From Streptomyces seoulensis (GTDB taxonomy: Bacteria > Actinomycetota > Actinomycetes > Streptomycetales > Streptomycetaceae), in the NCBI RefSeq assembly GCF_004328625.1, contig NZ_CP032229.1, positions 496,001-560,000 on the forward strand: a stretch of 64,000 bases of DNA, in the 5' to 3' direction. Each line of letters opens with the position of its first letter. Positions within the stretch are counted from its first letter, which is position 1. Shown piece after piece: positions 42,509 through 50,192 of this stretch. Both the position numbers and the translations under genes were made by a program. The notes beneath the pieces were generated by a model, which worked only from the letters and a program-made list of their open reading frames with translations, made no database searches and was not told the origin of the DNA.

Positions 42509-42612
42509 CTGAATTTTCAGTCAAACAAGCTTGCCCCCCGCAATCAGAACTTCCCCGGCACAGAAGGGTTCTCCTCGCGGTCCCACCCTCATTTCTTGAC
42601 TGAATTTTCAGT
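42509..42612. promoter_or_regulatory. Duplicated CTGAATTTTCAGT operator sites
   Basis: The 13-base word CTGAATTTTCAGT occurs exactly at 42509-42521 and 42600-42612, in an AT-rich context unlike the surroundings. Each is a dyad (CTGAA, TT, TTCAG). The copies are 91 bases apart, upstream of the agmatine deiminase start at 42729. A TetR gene lies convergent to that gene. The region 42344-42728 (385 bases) otherwise holds only the promoter of the surface protein gene. Confidence 0.65.
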
Positions 42613-42728
42613 TCATGTCAGAGTCGAGAAATCGGTTCGGTCCGCCAGGGCTGCCCCGTCGCGCTCCCACCGCGCGGCTCACTCTGTCGGCGGATACCTT
42701 GACCCCCATACGAAAACCGGAGCTGCTC

Positions 42729-43886
42729 GTGCCTCCTCTTCCCCCCACCCGCCGTACCGCCCTGAGGACACTCGCCGGAATCGGTGCCGTCGCCCTCGGC
42801 GCCTCGGCGTGCGGTCCGGGCGACGAAATGACGGGGATCGCGAGTGTCCCCGACGGTGAGGACACGGCGACGAGCGGACTGCGCATGGGCGCCGAGTGGG
42901 AGAGCCACGCCCGCACCTTCATGTCCTGGCCGGCCCTCGAGTCGGTCTGGGCCGAAGACCTGCCCTACGTCCGCGAGGACATAGCCCGAGTCGCACGCGC
43001 CATCGCGGAGTACGAGTACGTCGTGATGATGGCCAGGCCGGAACAGCAGAAGGCCGCCCAGAAGGCGTGCGGGCGTGATGTCGAGGTCATCCCGCTCGAG
43101 GTCGACGACCTGTGGGCCCGGGACACCGTGCCGGTGTTCGTGGCGGACGGCGGCAAGGTGACCGGCGTCGACTTCAACTTCAGCGGGTGGGGCAACAAGC
43201 AGGTACATAACAACGACGCGCGCGTGGGAGCCACCCTCCTGACGAAGTACGGCATCCCCCGCCGGACGGCTCCGCTGGTCGCCGAGGGCGGCTCCTTCGA
43301 GACCGACGGTGAGGGAACGCTCCTCGTCACGGAGAGCTCGATCGTCAACGACAACCGCAACCCCGGAAAGAGCCGGGACCAGATCGAGGCCGAGCTGAAG
43401 CGGACGCTGGGCATCCAGAAGGTGATCTGGCTGGCCGGTGTGCGCGGCCAGGACATCACCGACGCACACGTGGACAGCCTCGTACGGTTCACCGCGCCCG
43501 GAGTGGTGCTGCTGGACACGGCACACCCCGACACGCCACCGGACTCCTGGTCGCGTTCGTCCGACCAGGCGAGGGCCGTCCTCAGCAGGGCGACCGACGC
43601 CAAGGGCCGGTCCTTCGAGATCATCGACCTGCCGCAGCCCGACCTGTACGAGATCACCGGCGAGGGCGACGACTTCGTGTCCACCTACGCCAACTTCTAC
43701 GTGGCCAACGACTCAGTCTTCATGCCCAAGTTCGGAGACCGGAAGGCCGACAACCGCGCCCGGAGCATCCTGCGGGAGCACTTCCCCGAGCGGGACGTCG
43801 TACAGGTGCAGATCGACACGATCGCCTCCGGTGGCGGCGGCATCCACTGCTCGACGCATGATGAACCCGGCAAGCCGGTGGACTGA
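42729..43886 (+). CDS. Agmatine deiminase family Tat lipoprotein
   Basis: A 385-residue guanidino-modifying enzyme of the agmatine deiminase/bacterial PAD family. WARDTVPVF is the W-x-R-D-x-x-P-x-F motif, GGSFETDG the second, and GGGGIHCSTHDEP holds the catalytic Cys374. The N-terminus is PTRRTALRTLAGIGAVALG followed by ASAC, a twin-arginine signal with lipobox (Cys28), so the mature protein is a surface lipoprotein. GTG at 42729 is preferred to an upstream ATG at 42615: GGAG stands six bases before it and it gives a normal Tat n-region. Confidence 0.9.
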   Translation: MPPLPPTRRTALRTLAGIGAVALGASACGPGDEMTGIASVPDGEDTATSGLRMGAEWESHARTFMSWPALESVWAEDLPYVREDIARVARAIAEYEYVVMMARPEQQKAAQKACGRDVEVIPLEVDDLWARDTVPVFVADGGKVTGVDFNFSGWGNKQVHNNDARVGATLLTKYGIPRRTAPLVAEGGSFETDGEGTLLVTESSIVNDNRNPGKSRDQIEAELKRTLGIQKVIWLAGVRGQDITDAHVDSLVRFTAPGVVLLDTAHPDTPPDSWSRSSDQARAVLSRATDAKGRSFEIIDLPQPDLYEITGEGDDFVSTYANFYVANDSVFMPKFGDRKADNRARSILREHFPERDVVQVQIDTIASGGGGIHCSTHDEPGKPVD

Positions 43887-43893
43887 CGGGGGG

Positions 43894-44472
43894 TCAGCGC
43901 CCCAGGCGCTCGACCTCGGCTTCGATGCCCTCGCTCATCAGAGTCCGCGCGTGGTCGATCCGGAGCATGCCGCTGAGCCATCGCATGCTCAGACCTTCCA
44001 CCAGAGCGGTGAGCCGCTCCGCCGCTGCCGCCAGCGCTGCCGCGGGGGCCATGGGCCGAACCTGCCCCAACAGGGCCGCGACGTCCTGGATCCACACCAG
44101 AGTGGCCCTCGCGAGGTCTTCCCGCAGGACTTCGTCGAAGACCGCGCTTGCCCGCAGCTCACCCCAGGCGCTGCTGTTCTCCCTGACCTCCGTCGTGTCC
44201 TGGAGTTCCAGCAGCAGCATCTGGTCCAACTCCTCGCGCGGACTCAGCGGTTCACCGTCCGGGGCCAGGTGAGTCGTGTAGCGCTCGGCCCGGTCGCTGA
44301 TGAACTCCAGCGTCTTGCGCAGGACTCCGGTGCGGTCCTTGAAGTGGTAGTAGATCAGCGCGGTGGAGACGCCCGCCTCTTCGGCCAGCTCCTCCACGCG
44401 CAGACCACGGACCCCGCGGCGGGCGATCACCCGGGCCGCGGCTTCCAGGATCTGAGTACTGCGAGATGCCAT
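43894..44472 (-). CDS. TetR/AcrR family transcriptional regulator
   Basis: A 192-residue regulator. HTH: STQILEAAARVIARRGVRGLRVEELAEEAGVSTALIYYHFKDRTGVL, followed by a helical ligand domain with DTTEVRENSSAWGELRA, similar to regulators of BetI/polyamine type. ATG at 44472 chosen; the upstream extension is not family-like. It is convergent with the agmatine deiminase gene (seven bases between stops), so it may sense a substrate of that enzyme and bind the twin CTGAATTTTCAGT sites. That link is inference. Confidence 0.88.
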   Translation of the reverse strand: MASRSTQILEAAARVIARRGVRGLRVEELAEEAGVSTALIYYHFKDRTGVLRKTLEFISDRAERYTTHLAPDGEPLSPREELDQMLLLELQDTTEVRENSSAWGELRASAVFDEVLREDLARATLVWIQDVAALLGQVRPMAPAAALAAAAERLTALVEGLSMRWLSGMLRIDHARTLMSEGIEAEVERLGR

Positions 44473-44558
44473 GCCCAGAACCCTATCCGGCATGTTCACG
44501 GACCCGGTCACGCCCTGCGGGCCCGCGCCGCAGCCGCCCCAGGGCCGAGGGATCATGG

Positions 44559-44608
44559 GCCGCCCCGGCTCTCCGTCCTGACCAGCCGCCCCGGCTCTCC
44601 GTCCTGAC
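44559..44608. repeat. Tandem 24-base direct repeat
   Basis: GCCGCCCCGGCTCTCCGTCC plus TGAC occurs at 44559-44582 and again at 44585-44608, 26 bases apart. The second copy touches the stop codon of the yjbQ-like gene. It looks like a local duplication of the 3' end. Confidence 0.75.
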
Positions 44609-45030
44609 TACCCGAGGAAGCTCAGCCGCACCTGACGGTTCGGGTTGTCCCTGTTCGTGTCCACCAGGCACACCGACTGCCAGGTGCCCAGTTCCAGGCT
44701 GCCGCCGATGACCGGGAGTGTGGCGTGGGGCGGGACGATCGCCGGGAGGACGTGGTCGCGGCCGTGGCCGGGGCTGCCGTGGCGGTGCTGCCAGCGGTCG
44801 TCCGCCGGGAGCAGGGTGTGCAGGGCGGTGAGGAGGTCGTCGTCGCTGCCGGCGCCGGTCTCGATGACGGCGACGCCGCAGGTCGCGTGGGGGACGAAGA
44901 TGTTGAGCAGGCCGTCGCGGCCCGCCGCGACCTCGCCCAGGAAGTGTTCGCACTCCTGAGTGAGGTCCACGACCCGCTCACGGGACCCGGTGGCGACGTC
45001 GAGCACGCGTGTGGTGAAGGCATCTGGCAT
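44608..45030 (-). CDS. YjbQ/UPF0047 family protein (secondary thiamine-phosphate synthase)
   Basis: A 140-residue single-domain protein. Family blocks are present: LNIFVPHATCGVAVIETG, HRHGSPGHGRDHVLPAIVPPHATLPVIGG and LGTWQSVCLVDTNRDNPNRQVRLSFLG, with metal-ligand histidines in the HG-x-x-G-H segment. Members have weak thiamine-phosphate synthase activity; the physiological role is unclear. ATG at 45030 is used with GAGGA upstream. It is divergent from the leader peptide and ssu operon. Confidence 0.9.
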   Translation of the reverse strand: MPDAFTTRVLDVATGSRERVVDLTQECEHFLGEVAAGRDGLLNIFVPHATCGVAVIETGAGSDDDLLTALHTLLPADDRWQHRHGSPGHGRDHVLPAIVPPHATLPVIGGSLELGTWQSVCLVDTNRDNPNRQVRLSFLG

Positions 45031-45115
45031 GCCTCCATCCTCGCCCACCGTCCGCGTTTCACGCCTTTCGGCACGGCTGTCCGCCGAGACGGGAAGTCCA
45101 CTGACCGAGACACCG

Positions 45116-45145
45116 TTGACCGGCGAACGCCCGCCTGGCTACGTT
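45116..45145 (+). promoter_or_regulatory. Promoter of the ssu leader/operon
   Basis: TTGACC (45116-45121) and TACGTT (45140-45145) are separated by 18 bases. The predicted transcription start falls at or within a base or two of the leader peptide ATG at 45153, giving a leaderless mRNA. Confidence 0.65.
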
Positions 45146-45152
45146 CACCGGC

Positions 45153-45236
45153 ATGTCGCGTTCAGCCCTGCTCACCACGCGCGGTCACATCGACCTGCTC
45201 CGGGTGGCCTCCGCCGCGTGTCGCCCCGGCCGCTGA
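45153..45236 (+). CDS. Cys-containing leader peptide of the ssu operon
   Basis: A 27-residue open reading frame beginning MSRSALLTTRGHIDLL and ending RVASAACRPGR. It matches a pattern I know from Streptomyces leader peptides upstream of sulfur genes: an L-L-T-x-R-H/GHIDL-like core and a Cys codon close to the C-terminus (TGT, position 23). No Shine-Dalgarno precedes the ATG; a -10 box ends seven bases before it. It is followed by a 143-base region of paired segments before ssuC. Ribosome stalling at the Cys codon when sulfur is low would be the expected sensor. Confidence 0.85.
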   Translation: MSRSALLTTRGHIDLLRVASAACRPGR

Positions 45237-45304
45237 CGCCCTTCCCCCGCTTCACCTTCGCCCTTTCTCCGGGCCGCCTCGCGTTCCCCGCCCGCCGCAC
45301 CTGA

Positions 45305-45374
45305 CCCTCCGCTGAGCCGAGGGCGCCGTGGCGGCGACGGGCGCACCCTCGTTCCCGCTCTCCACCCTGTGGAG
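45305..45374 (+). promoter_or_regulatory. ssu attenuator region with RBS-sequestering hairpin
   Basis: Two layers of pairing are visible. CGAGGG (45318-45323) can pair with CCCTC (45305-45309) or with CCCTCG (45346-45351), so the two are mutually exclusive. Downstream, CTCCAC (45360-45365) and GTGGAG (45369-45374) form a perfect six-pair hairpin with a three-base loop, and GTGGAG is the ribosome-binding site of ssuC, five bases before its ATG. Together with the leader peptide this suggests translational attenuation. Confidence 0.55.
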
Positions 45375-45379
45375 CACCC

Positions 45380-46249
45380 ATGAGCATCAGCCATGCCCCG
45401 CCGCACCCGTCCGGCGCGGCGGGCGCAGCCGAGCTGCCCGCCTCCCCCGCCCTGCAACGCCTCGTCCCCGCCTCCTCCCGCCGCACCCGGCTCCCCCGCT
45501 GGCTGCGGCGCACGACCGGCCCGGCAGCCCTCCTGATCCTGTGGCAAGTCCTCAGCGCAACTGGGGCGTTGGCACCTGATGTACTCGCCTCACCGGGCCG
45601 GATCGCCCATGTCGCCGGTGATCTCATGGCCGACGGTTCACTGCCCTCCGCGATGGGCATCTCCCTGCAACGCGTCGCCGGCGGTCTGGTCCTCGGTACC
45701 GTCGTCGGCACCGGACTCGCCCTGGTTTCCGGGCTGTTCCGCATCGGCGAGGACGTGATCGACGCTCCCGTGCAGATGTTGCGCACCGTGCCGTTCGTGG
45801 GCCTGATCCCGCTGTTCATCATCTGGTTCGGTATCGGCGAGACACCCAAGATCGCCATCATCACGCTGGGCGTGACCTTCCCGCTCTATCTGAACGTCTA
45901 CGCGGGCATTCGCGGCGTCGACTCCCAGCTCATCGAGGCCGGCGAGTCGTTGGGCCTGTCCCGCCGGGGGCTCGTCCGCCATGTGGTGCTGCCGGGTGCC
46001 CTGCCGGGCGCGCTCACCGGTCTGCGCTACTCCCTCGGCATCGCCTGGCTCGCCCTGGTCTTCGCGGAGCAGGTCAACGCCGATTCCGGCATCGGCTTTC
46101 TGATGGTCCAGGCCCGCGACTTCCTGCGGACCGACGTGATCGTGGTCTGCCTGATCGTCTACGCCTTCCTCGGCCTCCTCGCCGACTTCGTCGTCCGCTC
46201 TCTCGAAAGGCTGTTGCTGCGATGGCGACCGACGTTCACGGGCCGTTGA
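45380..46249 (+). CDS. ssuC: Aliphatic sulfonate ABC transporter permease
   Basis: A 289-residue permease of the SsuC/TauC family with about six membrane helices after a 45-residue Pro/Ala-rich N-terminus. The cytoplasmic EAA loop is seen as EAGESLGLSRRGLVRHVVLPGALPG, which docks to the ATPase. It takes up sulfonates as a sulfur source with SsuB and SsuA. The ssuB start lies 28 bases inside its 3' end. Translation is probably gated by the hairpin over its ribosome-binding site. Confidence 0.88.
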   Translation: MSISHAPPHPSGAAGAAELPASPALQRLVPASSRRTRLPRWLRRTTGPAALLILWQVLSATGALAPDVLASPGRIAHVAGDLMADGSLPSAMGISLQRVAGGLVLGTVVGTGLALVSGLFRIGEDVIDAPVQMLRTVPFVGLIPLFIIWFGIGETPKIAIITLGVTFPLYLNVYAGIRGVDSQLIEAGESLGLSRRGLVRHVVLPGALPGALTGLRYSLGIAWLALVFAEQVNADSGIGFLMVQARDFLRTDVIVVCLIVYAFLGLLADFVVRSLERLLLRWRPTFTGR

Positions 46250-46968
46250 GCCCCGCGACCACCCAGGCCGTGCATGTCGAGGGGCTGACCCGTGCCTTCG
46301 ACGGCCGCGCGGTCATCGACGACGTTCATCTCGACCTGGCGCCGGGCGAGTTCGTCGCCCTGCTCGGCCGCAGCGGGTGCGGCAAGTCCACGCTGCTGCG
46401 GGTGCTCGCCGGGCTCGACCGGGACATCGACGGCACGGTACTGGTCCCCCGCCGCCGCGCGGTCGCCTTCCAGGCACCCCGGCTCATGCCGTGGAAACGG
46501 GTGTGGCGCAACGTCCTGCTGGGGCTGCCCGGCAGGCCCGAACGCACCCTCGCCGAGCAGGCGTTGGAGGAGGTCGGGCTGGGCCATCGGGTGAACGCCT
46601 GGCCCAAGACCCTCTCCGGCGGCGAGGCCCAGCGCGTCTCCCTCGCGCGTGCCCTGGTCCGCGAGCCCGATCTCCTGCTGCTGGACGAGCCGTTCGGCGC
46701 GCTGGACGCACTGACCCGGATCAACGCGCAGCGTCTGGTGGGTGAGCTGTGGCAGCGCCGGGGCTGCGCGGTCCTGCTCGTCACGCACGACGTGGAGGAA
46801 GCCGTACTGCTGGCCGACCGGGTGCTGGTGATGGACGGCGGCCGCATCGCGCACGAGCAGCGCGTCGAACTCGACCGGCCCCGCGAACTCACCGACCCCC
46901 GCTTCGCCGCGATCCGAGCCGATCTGCTGGCCCGCCTCGGCGTCACGCCGGCGGCCGAAGCGGCCTGA
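46222..46968 (+). CDS. ssuB: Aliphatic sulfonate ABC transporter ATP-binding protein
   Basis: A 248-residue ABC ATPase. Walker A is GRSGCGKST (49-57), Q-loop VAFQAPRLMPWKRV, signature LSGGEAQRV, Walker B LLLLDEPFGALD, and H-loop VTHDVEEA. The MPWKRVWRN and FGALDALTR blocks are typical of the nitrate/sulfonate/taurine subfamily. It overlaps ssuC by 28 bases, showing coupling. A DPRF-containing tail is normal. Confidence 0.92.
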   Translation: MATDVHGPLSPATTQAVHVEGLTRAFDGRAVIDDVHLDLAPGEFVALLGRSGCGKSTLLRVLAGLDRDIDGTVLVPRRRAVAFQAPRLMPWKRVWRNVLLGLPGRPERTLAEQALEEVGLGHRVNAWPKTLSGGEAQRVSLARALVREPDLLLLDEPFGALDALTRINAQRLVGELWQRRGCAVLLVTHDVEEAVLLADRVLVMDGGRIAHEQRVELDRPRELTDPRFAAIRADLLARLGVTPAAEAA

Positions 46969-47004
46969 ACCTCCCCTCGCCCTCACCGAATGAACGGACC
47001 CTCC

Positions 47005-48018
47005 ATGCGACGACTCCTGGTCCCCGCAGCGCTGCTCCTCCCCCTTACCCTCGTGCTCACCTCCTGCGGTGGGAACTCCGCCGCCGACACGGGTGCGCAG
47101 ATCGACGGCTCGGGCTCCGTCACCCTCGCCGTCGGCGACCAGAAGGGCGGCTCCGAGGCCATCCTGCGGGCCGCCGGGGAGCTGAAGAACCTGGACTACC
47201 GGATCAAGTGGTCGACCTTCACCTCCGGACCACCCCTGCTGGAGGCGGTCAACGCCGGGGCCGTGGACGTCGGCGGCGTCGGCAACACCCCGCCCGTCTT
47301 CGCGGCGGGCGCCGGCTCCAAGATCTCGGTGGTGGCCGCCTGGCACGGCACGTCCCGGGGCGACGCCATCCTCGTACCCGACGACTCCGAGCTGACCGGC
47401 CCCAAGCAGCTCAAGGGCAAGTCCGTGGCCGTCGCCCAGGGCTCCTCCGCCCACTACCAACTGGTCGCCTCCCTCGAAGCCGCCGGGCTCCAGCTGAAGG
47501 ACATCAAAGTCAAGTACCTCCAGCCGGCCGACGCGCTCGCCGCTTTCAACTCCGGCAAGGTCGACGCCTGGGCGGTCTGGGACCCGTACACCTCGCAGGT
47601 TCTCCAGGGCAAACAGGGGCGCGTGCTCACGACCGGTGACGGTGTCACCAACGGCCTCTCCTTCCAGGTCGCCTCGCCCGCCGCGCTGCGGAACTCCAAG
47701 AAGGCCGCCGCCGTCAAGGACTACCTGGCCAGGCTGCGGCGCGCGCAGGACTGGGTGCACGGCCACCAGGAGGAGTGGGCCAAGGTGTGGGCGAAGGACA
47801 CCGGACTGCCGTACGACGTGGCGCTCGCCTCCGTACACCGGACCAACGCCACCCGGGTCGCCGTCGCCGTGGACAAGCCCCTGGTCGCCTCCGAGCAGCG
47901 GATCGCAGACACCTTCACCGAGCTGCACCTCATCCCGAAGAAGGTCGACTTCGGCGACTTCGTGGACCCGCGCTTCAACGGCGGCCTGCCGCCCTCCACC
48001 ACTCCGGCCAAGCACTGA
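47005..48018 (+). CDS. ssuA: Aliphatic sulfonate ABC transporter substrate-binding lipoprotein
   Basis: A 337-residue SsuA-family binding protein. The signal is MRRLLVPAALLLPLTLVLTS with lipobox LTS-C (Cys21). The mature part has LAVGDQKGGSEAILRAAGELK, then GVGNTPPVFAAGAGSK and SSAHYQLVASLEAAGL, the blocks that form the sulfonate pocket in this family. An in-frame ATG at 46990 would add five residues; 47005 was chosen for the shorter signal and GGA upstream. Third gene of the operon. Confidence 0.9.
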   Translation: MRRLLVPAALLLPLTLVLTSCGGNSAADTGAQIDGSGSVTLAVGDQKGGSEAILRAAGELKNLDYRIKWSTFTSGPPLLEAVNAGAVDVGGVGNTPPVFAAGAGSKISVVAAWHGTSRGDAILVPDDSELTGPKQLKGKSVAVAQGSSAHYQLVASLEAAGLQLKDIKVKYLQPADALAAFNSGKVDAWAVWDPYTSQVLQGKQGRVLTTGDGVTNGLSFQVASPAALRNSKKAAAVKDYLARLRRAQDWVHGHQEEWAKVWAKDTGLPYDVALASVHRTNATRVAVAVDKPLVASEQRIADTFTELHLIPKKVDFGDFVDPRFNGGLPPSTTPAKH

Positions 48019-48034
48019 CACGGGAGGCCCCCTC

Positions 48035-49192
48035 ATGACCGTACGACTCCACTGGTTCCTGCCGACGGGCGGCGACGGCCGCACCCTCATCGACCGGCAC
48101 GCCTACGGTTCCAACATCGGCCGCGAGACCCGCGGCCTGCGCACCCCCGACATCGAGTACCTGGCGCAGATAGCCAAGGCCGCCGAGCAACTGGGCTTCG
48201 AGGCGGTGCTCACTCCGACCGGCACCTGGTGCGAGGACGCCTGGCTTACCACGGTGGCCCTCGCCCAGCACACCGAACGCCTGAAGTTCCTGGTCGCCTT
48301 CCGCCCCGGCCTTCTCTCCCCCACCCTGGCCGCCCAGATGGCCGCGACCTACCAGCGCCTCACCCGAGGACGGCTGCTGCTCAACGTCGTCACCGGCGGC
48401 GACTCCGCCGAACAACGCCGCTTCGGCGACCATCTCGACCACGACCGGCGCTACGAACGCACCGACGAGTTCCTCTCCGTCGTACGCGGTGTCTGGCAGG
48501 GCGAGCCCTACGACTTCCACGGCGCCCACTACGAGGTGCACGGCGGCCTCACCTCCCTCCCGCCGAACCCGGTACCGGAGATCTTCTTCGGCGGCTCCTC
48601 CCAGGCCGCCGGTCCGGTGGCCGCCCGCCACGCCGACGTCTATCTGACCTGGGGCGAGCCGCCGGCCCAGGTGAAGGAGAAGATCGACTGGATCCGGTCG
48701 CTGGCCGAGCGGGAGGGGCGCACGGTCCGGTTCGGCATCCGGCTGCACACCATCTCCCGCGACTCCTCCGCCGACGCCTGGTCGACGGCGAACCGGCTCC
48801 TCGACGACCTCGACTCCGACACCATCGCCGCCGCCCAGGCCGCCCTGGGACGCAGCGAGTCGGTCGGCCAGCGGCGGATGCTGGAGCTGCACGGCGGCTC
48901 CCGCGACCATCTGGAGATCTACCCCAACCTCTGGGCGGGTGTCGGCCTGGTCCGCGGTGGCGCCGGCACCGCCCTGGTCGGCAGCCACGCGGAGGTCGCC
49001 GACCGGATCGAGGAGTACCACTCCCTCGGTGTCGAACACTTCGTGCTCTCCGGATATCCGCATCTGGAGGAGGCGTACTGGTTCGGCGAGGGCGTGATCC
49101 CCGAACTGTCCGCCCGTGGGCTGCTCTCCCCCGGCACGGCGTCCCGGGCCACCGGGCGTCCGGCCCCGCTCCTGGTCGCGCGCGGCCGCTGA
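48035..49192 (+). CDS. ssuD: FMNH2-dependent alkanesulfonate monooxygenase
   Basis: A 385-residue LLM-class flavin monooxygenase close to E. coli SsuD in length. It has MTVRLHWFLPTGGDG at the start, TPTGTWCEDAW (Cys66, equivalent to the SsuD active-site Cys), LLNVVTGGDSAEQRRFGDHLDHDRRYERT and IFFGGSSQAAG (phosphate binding). It desulfonates alkanesulfonates, releasing sulfite. The partner reductase SsuE is not in the operon. The GGGAGG upstream of ATG is seven bases away. Last gene of ssuCBAD. Confidence 0.92.
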   Translation: MTVRLHWFLPTGGDGRTLIDRHAYGSNIGRETRGLRTPDIEYLAQIAKAAEQLGFEAVLTPTGTWCEDAWLTTVALAQHTERLKFLVAFRPGLLSPTLAAQMAATYQRLTRGRLLLNVVTGGDSAEQRRFGDHLDHDRRYERTDEFLSVVRGVWQGEPYDFHGAHYEVHGGLTSLPPNPVPEIFFGGSSQAAGPVAARHADVYLTWGEPPAQVKEKIDWIRSLAEREGRTVRFGIRLHTISRDSSADAWSTANRLLDDLDSDTIAAAQAALGRSESVGQRRMLELHGGSRDHLEIYPNLWAGVGLVRGGAGTALVGSHAEVADRIEEYHSLGVEHFVLSGYPHLEEAYWFGEGVIPELSARGLLSPGTASRATGRPAPLLVARGR

Positions 49193-49216
49193 GCCCTCCG
49201 GCCGCCGCTCATCCCT

Positions 49217-49245
49217 GGCCGCCCCGGCCGCTCACTGGGGCGGCC
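49217..49245. terminator. Terminator between ssuD and the mltG-like gene
   Basis: GGCCGCCCC (49217-49225) and GGGGCGGCC (49237-49245) form a perfect nine-base-pair stem with an 11-base loop, shared by the convergent genes; it overlaps the end of the minus-strand gene. Confidence 0.6.
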
Positions 49246-50110
49246 GGGTGACCGGGGTGTGGCTCCCGGACGGCGTACCCGAACCGGCGGCGGCCCTGTG
49301 CTGGGCGTTGAAATCGGCAACGTTGCGCAGGTGCTGGGTGTAGTCGGCGGTGAAGCGCGTGTCGCCGGGCTTGACGGTGACGAAGTACAACCAGTCCCCT
49401 TTCGGCGGGTTGGTCACCGCCCGCATCGCGTCCTCCCCGGGATTGTCGATGGGCGTCGGCGGCAGCCCCATGCGCTGGTAGGAGTTGTACGGGCTCTCGA
49501 TCCGGGTGTCGTCGATGCTGGTGTGGACGGTGTTGCGTTTCAGGGCGTAGTTGAGGGTGGAGTCCATCTGGAGCGGCATCCCACGCTCCAGCCGGTTGAA
49601 GACGACGCGGGCCACCTTCCCCATGTCGCTCTTGGTGGCCGCCTCGGCCTGCACGATGCTCGCGACGGTGACGGCTTCGTAGACGTTCATCGTGTTCCGC
49701 TGCGCTCCGGCCGCGACCGGTGCGCCGTTGAACCGCCGGTTGGCCGTCTCGACCATCTGCCGGAGCAGCGACTCGGCGGTCGTGTCGTCGGTGAGGGTGT
49801 AGGTCGCCGGGAAGAGGTAGCCCTCGGGGTTTCCCTCCGCGGCGGACTCCAGCTTGAGACCCGCCTTGGCGACGGTCTTGCGGGCGCTGCCGGGCGGCAG
49901 TGCGAGCGCCTTGTCGATCGCGTCGTAGATCTGGCTCGCGCGCCAGCCCTCCGGGATGAGGAGGGTGGTGGTCTCGTCGTCCCTGAACACTCCCAGGCTC
50001 AGCGGCACCACCACGGCAGTGCCGGCCAGGACGGCGCCGACCCCGACGAGGGCGAGCCTGCCCCGGCGCGTCAGGCGGATCATGCTCCGTGACCGAGTCT
50101 TCGTCTGCAT
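49232..50110 (-). CDS. MltG-like endolytic transglycosylase
   Basis: A 292-residue YceG/MltG protein with one N-terminal membrane helix (residues 19-40, LALVGVGAVLAGTAVVVPL). Conserved marks are LIPEGWRASQIYD (LysM-like subdomain), EGYLFPATYTL, ASIVQAEA with the catalytic glutamate (Glu156), and SPYNSYQRMGLPPTPIDNPG. It cleaves nascent glycan strands and may set their length. It is shorter than the usual ~350-residue form because the LysM-like region is reduced. ATG at 50110 is used; 50083 is an alternative. It is a second-type paralogue, not near other cell-division genes. Confidence 0.88.
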   Translation of the reverse strand: MQTKTRSRSMIRLTRRGRLALVGVGAVLAGTAVVVPLSLGVFRDDETTTLLIPEGWRASQIYDAIDKALALPPGSARKTVAKAGLKLESAAEGNPEGYLFPATYTLTDDTTAESLLRQMVETANRRFNGAPVAAGAQRNTMNVYEAVTVASIVQAEAATKSDMGKVARVVFNRLERGMPLQMDSTLNYALKRNTVHTSIDDTRIESPYNSYQRMGLPPTPIDNPGEDAMRAVTNPPKGDWLYFVTVKPGDTRFTADYTQHLRNVADFNAQHRAAAGSGTPSGSHTPVTRPPQ

Positions 50111-50192
50111 GCGGGCACGGTAATACGCATATGACCGTAAACCCGGCATATCTTCAGTTTGTCGACTCCTGATCGCCCGTCATGACGGCACG

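Noticed and set aside
42615..42728. An upstream ATG start for the agmatine deiminase gene
   Set aside because: It would directly abut the second operator copy, has no ribosome-binding site and puts 38 residues before the Tat motif. GTG 42729 with GGAG fits better.
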